Shown: positions 57,208-64,000 of the stretch, one piece after another
How positions within the stretch are numbered: position 1 is the first letter of the stretch
Layout: every line of letters starts with the position of its first letter
Source of the DNA: Zygnema cylindricum
Taxonomy: Eukaryota > Streptophyta > Zygnematophyceae > Zygnematales > Zygnemataceae
Assembly: GCA_037447655.1 (NCBI GenBank)
Contig: JBBHKE010000642.1
Coordinates: 147,352 to 211,351, forward strand
DNA length: 64,000 bases
Direction of reading: 5' to 3'
Notes under the pieces: generated by a model
What the model saw: only the letters and a program-made list of their open reading frames with translations
What the model was told of the DNA's origin: nothing
Database searches by the model: none
Position numbers and translations under genes: made by a program

Positions 57208-58680
57208 CTATTCCTCCTTTTCTCTCTCCTCGAAGTCCATAGGAATATGTGAGGATCCCAGTGGATCTCTTGTGTCTTGGATCTCCCCTGAATCTGCAAT
57301 CCTTGTTTCACTCATGTCCCTTTTGGGAAAGATGGAGTCCCCCTCACCTTGAGACTCAAATTTGATTCTTATCTTCTTGGTATATTTAAACGGGTCAAAT
57401 GACTCCCCTTCATCCATGACAACTAGGTGTTTGACCAGAATGATATCTCTCTTTGCTAAGTCATAAACTCTATATCCCTTGACATCCTCATTATATCCTA
57501 CAAAGTATCCAGGTTTTCCTTTAGCATCTAATTTCCAATTTTTCCTATCCGTGTCAAGACTTTAAACTTGGCTACCGAATACTTTAAGTTGAGAGATATC
57601 TGGTTTTATTCCAACCCATCTCTCTTAGGTGTCATTCCCTTTACTGTTAAGGTAAGGACTCTATTCTTAATGTAATTGGCACAGTTCATGGCTTATGCCC
57701 AAAATCTCTTCCCTATTTTCTTGTCGGCCAACATAATGCATGCACTATCTCTTAGTGTTAGGTTCAACCTCTCAGCTACCCCATTTTGTTCCGGGTTATA
57801 TGGTATGGTTTTTTGGTGCTGAACTCCCTCATCTCTCAAGTATTCCTCAAACTGGTTAGAGGTATATTCCCCCCCATTATCACTCCTTATTCTCTTAATG
57901 GGGGTTCTATACAACTTCTCACTCCAGGTTTTATATTCTTTGAAGTAAGTTGATGTTTCAAACTTTGTTTTTAGGAATTAGACTCTAGGGTATCTAGACA
58001 CGTCATCGGTTATTGTCAACATAAACCTCTTTCCTCTAACCGAAGGTACTTTTGCAGGTCTCCAGATATCTGTGTGGACTAGATCTAGGACTTTCTCACC
58101 TCTATATGTGGCGGCTTTGGGAAAGGGAAGTCTGTGAGCCTTACTTTGAGCAGAGCCACTACAATCATCCATCATTTCATTATCCCCAAATTGAATGCCT
58201 TCTACTACCCCAAGCTTTTTTATTTCCCTCATCCTATCAAAATGCACATGCCCCAATCGCTTATGCCAAATCATCAACTTTGGAACACCAACATAGTAAG
58301 CATTCTTCTTTTCATTACTCAGGTTAAGCCTAAACATTCCTTGGCTACCCTTTTTTGCCGTGAAGTAAACTTCATCCCCATACTTAGCTGTAAAGACTCC
58401 CTTTCTAGTGAAGGTATCAAACTCTTTGTCATCTAACATAGACGTAGAGACAAGATTTTTACTCAGTTGAGGAATATAGAGTACATATGAGAAGGTGAGT
58501 ATGGAAGTCTTTCCCTCCACTAAGACTTTCAAATCTACGAATCCCACTAGATCTATTTTAACCACTCTCCCATCCCTATACTCTATCTCTACAATAGAGA
58601 TTTTCCTTAACTTAGTAAAGAGGTGCTTATCACGACACATATGCATGGATGCACCTGAGTCGATAATCCATCATTCCTGT
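57208..58680 (-). pseudogene. Copia protease-integrase (element D)
   Basis: The protease motif DSGAS is intact near 58655, unlike element A. The integrase zinc finger begins with WHKRLGH near 58260, but its CxxC pair is damaged (DDCSGSAQSK). The core shows HTDIWRPAKV (first Asp), RSDNGGEYTS (second Asp) and NGVAERLN (Glu), so the DDE triad is complete. Stops at 57690-57715 and 57975 split the frame, and the first open frame ends after TDDVSR. The acidic hinge at 57208-57417 contains TRDPLGSSHIP. Confidence 0.88.
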
Positions 58681-59038
58681 GGAGCTTTCCGAATTGCTCT
58701 GAGAGCGCATTTCTGTTTCCGAGGGATCTCCTTCTCCTCTTGACTCAAGTCAAGAAGAAGCTACCCATCCTCCTCCTCATAGGACTCGACTTTTTTCTTC
58801 CCTCCGAAAAAACCCCCTCCACGGTTCTCTTGGAGCCTCAGCTCCGACAGCTTGACACAATCTGTTATAAGTGTCCCGCCTTTTTGCAAAATTGACAAAG
58901 ACCCTTTGGAGGCCTCGGTCCTCCAAATTGATCTCTTTCCCCTATGTACGGTTTCTACTGGTCCTTCCCCCATCGGTCCCCTCATGCAGCTAGGGCTTGA
59001 ATGCTCTTTCCTCCTCTCCTAATCTCCATTGTGTTTTT

Positions 59039-59787
59039 CTACATAAGTAACATCTGGAGCAATGTATTCCACTTCCATAAACTATCAGTCATTTCCTGTA
59101 CTCGGTACATTATGTTCTCGTACTCGTCTGGTAACTTCATGATGAGAATGTTAACATTCATCTTCATTGTACCTATCCACCCGGCACTTTCCATCTCCAT
59201 ATACAAACAAGAGAGATCATTACAAAAATCTAACATCTTTCCTCCTTTGTAAGTGTAACTCACTAGCTTTTGCTCAGCCAACTGGAGCTCTTGAATAGTA
59301 TCAACTCTATAAATCTCTACCAAACTCACCAACAACTCCTCGGCCTTGTAAATGTGAAGGTGAGGGGTGACCAAAGCTTGAGTGAGGTGCCTCAGAATGA
59401 AGTTCTTGGTAGCCATGTTTACGTCTTCCCACATTTGAGTATCGTTCTCCGCGGTCTTCACGGCCGCCGCTCCCGATGCCGTGGCAATACGAGTGAGGGG
59501 CGTCTCCTTCCCTTTCCCCTTTTCGGACACACTACTTTCCCCATCATTTGCCTCCTCCGCTGAAGCAGTTGCAGCCCCCATCATCTGCCTCCTCCGCTGA
59601 AACAGTCGCTGCTGCAGGGAACCTTACTCCTCCAAATCCTGGTGGAGTTCCCGAAGGTGGACGTTTCACTTGTCCACTGACGATACCCTAGTATTGTTTT
59701 TTGCACAAAGCCCCCATCATCATGGCTTCCCAATAAATGAACCCAGATCCATTGAAGATAGGTACCCTAGAGGGTGGGCCTATAACC
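59039..59787 (-). pseudogene. Copia Gag (element D)
   Basis: The minus-strand reading begins at the primer site: GTT ATA GGC, then SRVPIFNGSG and YWEAM, aligning with the VMG...SRIPIFFGDKYVYW start of the element A Gag. After a frameshift the frame 59584-59039 continues with the central UBN2 domain, including EELLVSLVEIYRVDTIQEL, SYTYKGGKMLDF and KLPDEYENIMY. A ~45-bp duplication of a CCTCCTCCGCTGAA-type unit lies at 59540-59610. The zinc knuckle near 58870 keeps only fragments. The start ATG of the ancestor is now ATA. Confidence 0.85.
59774..59787 (-). other. Primer-binding site for half-tRNA iMet (element D)
   Basis: On the minus strand GGTTATAGGCCCAC follows the LTR end AATTGCA without a gap. 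It matches the anticodon-arm complement of initiator tRNA-Met at 13 of 14 bases; the one change destroys the ATG. Confidence 0.85.
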
Positions 59788-60821
59788 TGCAATTCTATGT
59801 CCTCAATTGGACTACAGAATTTAGGAAGCATCTAGATAGTTTTTAACAAACCCACTTCAAGCCACAACCACTAATGCTCAAGAAGGCAAAATGACAGTCT
59901 GACTGCACCATTGTGCAGCTTGGACTCCCTTGAGTCCGTAGCAAGAAGAATCACTAAAAACGGCCAACCAACCGATTAGTTATGGGGTGGCAAAGATGCC
60001 TATTTTATACAAACCCTCAAGGGGAGAGTTGACTGTTTTTACCAAAATTCACTAAGTCTTATCTCTCTCACAGACTCTATCTATTGACGTACGAAACCAA
60101 TTAGATGAAAGTTCCGTACACAAAAGTACAGGTGCTGGTGTATTTTCTGTACGGAAACTGTACGACATGGCCTAAATGTCGACACGTGGTATGTCCGGAT
60201 TCGCTCCTGTAATCCTCGGAGATGACGCGATCCAATGTAATTCTGCCACGTGTCATCCGATGTGGCGATGACCACAAACTGCCGAAATCCTCTTCCGCAA
60301 TCTCGACGTTAATTTCGGCCGTCTGATTAAATTCATATTTAATCGTAGCCGTAATAAATACATGCGCGATATTCGTTTCATTAAATAAATAAATGCGTGG
60401 TATTGGTTTCTTATCAGTAGCGTAATCCGTGTTTTTACATTACTGGATCTATGTATCCTGTTAACAGTTACAGTTAAATGAATTATTTCTGATAATGTAC
60501 AATTAATTATCAAACCATATAGTACGTAACACGAGTTCTAGACTTAACAGTTAAGGCTACCGGCTGTCTGCTTGCCGGTAGGTACCAGGATCAAATCCTG
60601 TGGCCGGCACATACCTTTTAGTAAAACCCCTAACTAATATATATTTCCCGTAAACCTCTGGATAGCCTAGGTAGCCATGGCTCTAGCTCCCTCTCCAATT
60701 TATCAGTGGCTGCGACAAGTTTGAGAGTTGGAGAGAGAAGTTAGAGGTAGACTTTCGCGGCTTCTTTCTATATTTCTATTTAGACCTAGAAAATACTTAA
60801 AATGGACCATTAATTTCTACA
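59788..60821 (-). repeat. 5' LTR of element D with antisense tRNA-like segment
   Basis: 1034 bp, starting TGTAGAAATTAATGG and ending AGAATTGCA on the minus strand. About 210-290 bp from its start lies a plus-strand tRNA-like sequence (60531-60610): hairpin CTACCGGC/GCCGGTAG as anticodon arm, CAGGATCAAATCCTG as a perfect 5-bp T-arm with a box B-like core. A TATA-like sequence and shared U5 lie near 59990-60030. Confidence 0.82.
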
Positions 60822-61318
60822 CTTTGCCTTTGCGTCCCCTATCCGGTCGACGTGAAATGGCATCGAAATTTGAAGACTCCTGCAAAAAAGAAATCCGTAC
60901 TAGACGAAACGGACAAAACCAAACAAACTGTGTAATTTTTTTTGTCGTATTCGAACGCAAACGGACAAAATATAGCGAGCTCTGTACTTTTCTTTGTCCT
61001 TGAAAATCGTATGAAAATTTTCGAAAATTACGGCAGGTGCGAATATATGCTCCTATTTGTTTATTGAAAATACCTAGTTTTAAAACACATCGCGCATGTG
61101 TTTTAAACGTAAGGTTGAAGATGACGTTTTTTGTCGTGGAAGTGGGTCGAAAACAACAAGACGACAAATTTTCATACATCCTAAATTCGAAGATGACGCA
61201 AATTGTACTCTACAAATTTGCGATTCCTTTGTACGGTTGCAACTTAGGCAGTACGACGCTAAGTTTTATAAGAAAACGACATAAAAAAACCCTTACTTAT
61301 GCACATGGGGGCATACCC
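60822..61318 (-). mobile_element. MITE truncated by element D
   Basis: On the minus strand it repeats 4348-4860. It ends at 61318 next to TTA (61319-61321) and is cut at 60821 by the LTR of element D. The TTA lies within the copia RNase H tail that resumes at 61322. Confidence 0.75.
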
Positions 61319-61640
61319 TTACTCTCAGAATATGCTTGCTAAACCCTCACCCAATGAGAGGATTGTAAAGTACCACGAGCTATGTACAAAATTTACTAGT
61401 TTCCACAGGAATTGTACGGCAACTGTACGTCACCATTAAAGACGGTGTACCTTCCACGTCCAACATTATGGATTTGTCTTGTCCTCGTCTGTCGACCTCT
61501 AGCGATGTGCCACGTGTTAATTTGTGGCTATTTTGTCGTTAGTCGCCAAAAGAGCCATACCTGGCAATCGGCACTCACATGAACCGTTCGCTCCTATATT
61601 TTCCTGAAATGTCGTCCTTCCGAAGAATGTTCTTTGCGGC
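61319..61640 (+). pseudogene. Copia RNase H tail and LTR start
   Basis: Encodes QNMLAKPSPNERIVKYHELC, then runs into the same LTR start as 53741-54010 (for example GACGGTGTACCTTCCACGT and GCCACGTGTTAATTTGTGGC). The match ends near 61625. The upstream half of the gene was displaced by the MITE and element D. Confidence 0.7.
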
Positions 61641-61750
61641 CGTCTTACTCCGTCGGTTTTATGTTCACCGATTTTTTAAATGTTGTTAAATGAATTATAG
61701 CCTTGCGAAGTGTTTAAGAATTTATCGAACCCTATATCTGCAATGATTTT

Positions 61751-61967
61751 TCTACGACTTAGCAGAGAAGTCGAACGACTATGCTAGGACCTGGGATCAA
61801 ATCTATGTCGGGTCACCCTTTTTGTTGTGCTCCATGCTATCTTTCTCTCTCTCCTTAGCTCTGGCTGTCATGGACAACCATGGTTTCCCTTCACCTGTGG
61901 CTTTTATTGCGTCTCTGCCCTGAGAACTACAAGTAGCATAGGAATGACCTTTTTCCTATTTTCAACA
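61751..61967 (-). repeat. tRNA-like repeat, LTR-start or SINE (copy 3)
   Basis: On the minus strand it starts TGTTGAAAATAGG after a purine run GCGAGGAGGA and contains the AACCATGGTTGTCCATGAC and CAGAGCTAAGGAGAGAGAG blocks shared with 28419-28645. Its plus strand at 61751-61815 is tRNA-like, with GGATCAAATC as a box B-like core and a GGGTC acceptor-like end. Confidence 0.6.
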
Positions 61968-61979
61968 TCCTCCTCGCAT

Positions 61980-62596
61980 TTTAAAACGATGCAACAAGAG
62001 ATTTTGATAAGAAGGAGCTTAAGTGGAGTTAGAAGGGACCCCAAGTCCCATCGGATGGAAGAGAGGGATAATCGGAAGGCAAGATTGAACCATGGGCATG
62101 AAGGCTTCCAGAAACCCAGATGGCCAACACCAGGAGTCAACCAAAGAGACAACACGATGGCGTTAATCATGAAAGGGAAAGGACAAATACAAAAACCACC
62201 CTAGACAAGTCTCTTTCAAAAGAGGTTTCAAAATGGAATTTGAAAAAGCTCAAGAAATTTGCCGAACTGAAAGAGAGAAAATGATAAACTGCGGAAGTAA
62301 AGGAGGCGACGGAGGAGCAAGCAACAACATGAATAACTGCATGAGTCTTAACTATTGATTTTAGAGCCCCCTTGACAATTTAGACCACTATATCAATAGT
62401 TATTGAAAAGGGAGAGAAACTCGAGGCGTGGTGTCGAAAGGGATACGAGTTGAGGAAGTTGAGGTGTGATGTTCAAAGATGACAATAGAAGGGATTAAAT
62501 TTGGATGCAAAGTGTTTCTAAGGTGAGCAATGGGCCACGATTTTAGAGTAAAGAATGAAACATGGACCACATGTCGTTGGAAGAACAAGGAATGTT
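61980..62596 (-). repeat. Segment inverted relative to 54575-55205
   Basis: Reverse-complement partner of 54575-55205. It lies directly upstream (minus strand) of the tRNA-like LTR start at 61967, so it may be the 3' internal part of another LTR element. Confidence 0.8.
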
Positions 62597-62599
62597 AAG

Positions 62600-63586
62600 G
62601 CCCATCTTGAGTCACATGGATGGGAAACACGAAGGTTTTGTTGCAAAAAATGAGCCAAAATGTGGCCCTTCGAAAGCCATCGATACTAGAAGTGGATGAA
62701 TAAGACCAAGTGCGGGTTGACTCCAAAGTGAAGCAAAAAATGAAGTTTATACGGATGAATTTGGTATGTTCCATTTCTTATAAGTTGGATTTGGTGGAGA
62801 AGAGATAACGCCTATCCTATGGTTAGAGGAAAATTTGGAACCCTTAGGTGGGAACCTAAAGAGAGAAACAATTACATTTTACACACAAGAGGGAGAAACT
62901 AAAGCCTCAAGAGAGAAGAGTATCAATCTGCGAGGAGAACGAAAAACTGATTGCTACCAAAGGCTCACCTTGAATGAGTGATACATATAAGTTAAACCAT
63001 TTCTCTTAGGGTGGAATTAAGAGACCGAATGGCCAATAAATTGATGGTGTTTTACATGGTTGGATTAGGTGATGATTTTGAGAGTGAAGCACAGAAATGA
63101 TACACAAAATTTGTTACCAATGCTAGAAACCAACTTGCCACACTGAGAAAACAAAGATCAATTAGCGATAAGGTGTATGCTAGAAAAAAAATGTATCTCA
63201 GGTGGCACGTCAACAAGTTGGCAATGACATTACAAATAAACACAATTTGGTTGTGCAAGGGTTACAAGATAAGAAATACGAGGAAGGGAAAGCAAACGCG
63301 AGCTCTTAAGAGATAGCCTTTTGTAGCACAACTTGGACGCAAGAGGTGGATGTAGGGGTATGAAATTCACAAGGGCCAAAGGGAAAGAAAAACGGGGAGG
63401 GTAAATCATGAAGCATATTTTGATTTTGGGAATTAAAAATTCACCAAAAATGATAGATTATCACGCCTACACCATTCGGAAGAATGAAGTTGTCTTTAAC
63501 TATCAGACGTGATAGCCTAAGTTAGAGACAGCCCAACACCTATATTACCTATGTTAGTGGACTCAGGGTGTTGTGGGCGTGGCATA
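62600..63586. other. No recognisable gene
   Basis: Purine-rich plus strand with only short frames. A segment near 63560 encodes MLVDSG, which by itself is not enough to call a retroviral-type protease. Confidence 0.4.
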
Positions 63587-63730
63587 ACGAGGATGGAAAG
63601 GTTTCCATTATAAGGACTGCCACCAATCAACAAGATGAGTTAGGACGAATGGGAGGTAACGAGGATGGAGAGGTTTCCATTATAAAGACCGCCACCGTTC
63701 AATAAGTTGAGTTAGGACGAATGGGAGGTG
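63587..63730 (+). repeat. 72-bp tandem repeat, two units
   Basis: The units at 63587 and 63659 share AGGTTTCCATTATAA and GAGTTAGGACGAATGGGAGG. About 90% identity by eye. Confidence 0.85.
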
Positions 63731-64000
63731 GTGAAAGACACAAGATCCACTCGACTTCCCCAATAATTATTGGAACATGACACGGAAATTTTGTGTAAAG
63801 CCCTTTAGGGTTTGGCCTATGAGGATTTCCATAAGGGAATTAGAATATGAGCGTTGGCTGGCCAAATGACGATGAAAGTGAAACTCTGAGACCTCCATAA
63901 GTCCTCAGAGTGGACAGCTTCCAAGAAGCCTCTAGGATAACCCTGACCCCTTTGTGTTTCAGCAAGAACAACGGCCACCCTGGAAGAAAAAAACTCTGAC
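63731..64000. other. Window end; similarity to 53430-53540
   Basis: The segment containing AGGATAACCCTGA and GCCACCC near 63930-63985 has a counterpart at 53488-53540 in the same orientation, so both may derive from one repeat. No gene recognised. Confidence 0.4.

Larger units (their letters stand above)
55213..60821 (-). mobile_element. Copia LTR retrotransposon, decayed (element D)
   Basis: Minus-strand element with LTR, primer site, gag, protease-integrase, RT-RNase H, purine tract and a partial 3' LTR. All domains are present in copia order but each is broken by stops or frameshifts. Its proteins are closest, in this window, to element A. The 5' LTR is inserted in a MITE (60822-61318), but the matching left flank was not found, so the left side has been deleted or rearranged. 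Confidence 0.88.

Noticed and set aside
60531-60610. Functional tRNA gene
   Set aside because: The T-arm and one long hairpin are good, but the D-arm and acceptor stem do not form a standard cloverleaf and the sequence lies in an LTR.
63540-63600. Gypsy-type aspartic protease (MLVDSG)
   Set aside because: Only six residues match, flanked by stops and by a tandem repeat, with no other gypsy domain nearby.

Overview
This window looks like repeat-dominated nuclear DNA of a green plant or streptophyte alga. The evidence is Ty1/copia retrotransposons whose primer sites match a plant-type initiator tRNA-Met, spliceosomal-type intron borders, and two exons of a plant-type NC (LRAT-like) domain protein. 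A charophyte or non-seed plant seems more likely than a crop, but this is inference. Bacterial operons, CRISPR arrays and rRNA genes are absent. Two 10-base runs of N (17458-17467 and 45534-45543) show that this is a gapped assembly.

Layout. 1-4347: decayed minus-strand copia element (element B). 4348-5126: TTA-flanked MITE. 5230-11100: complete but inactivated plus-strand copia element (element A) with LTRs, primer site and polypurine tract. 11205-20528: field of short non-autonomous DNA transposons, several with perfect 8-bp target duplications and some nested, together with GA/CT-rich tracts and a 34-bp satellite. 20794-22262: 1.47-kb palindromic TTA-flanked element. 22266-27194: candidate 4.9-kb element containing a ~50-bp satellite and a 1.9-kb purine minisatellite. 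27198-29814: unidentified ORFs, a tRNA-like repeat and MITE termini. 29815-39985: copia element C, broken by a MITE (30254-30941), by a very young complete non-coding LTR element (31611-35120) and by about 2.5 kb of other DNA. 40010-45530: mostly non-coding DNA with the NC-domain exons (42140-43064, minus). 45544-53100: AT-rich DNA with scattered MITEs and a 1.66-kb palindrome. 53112-62596: nested copia remnants including element D (minus), whose LTRs carry an antisense tRNA-like sequence. 62600-64000: no recognisable gene.

How the parts relate. Nearly everything recognisable is a mobile element inserted into another mobile element. Elements A and D and the 31611-35120 element share a primer-binding site complementary to the anticodon arm of initiator tRNA-Met, not to its 3' end. 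In A and D the Gag reading frame runs through this site, and in A the ATG opposite the CAU anticodon is in frame with Gag. Two unrelated MITE families occur both as single copies and as tail-to-tail inverted dimers. The only convincing host gene is the NC-domain fragment, and it may be a pseudogene.
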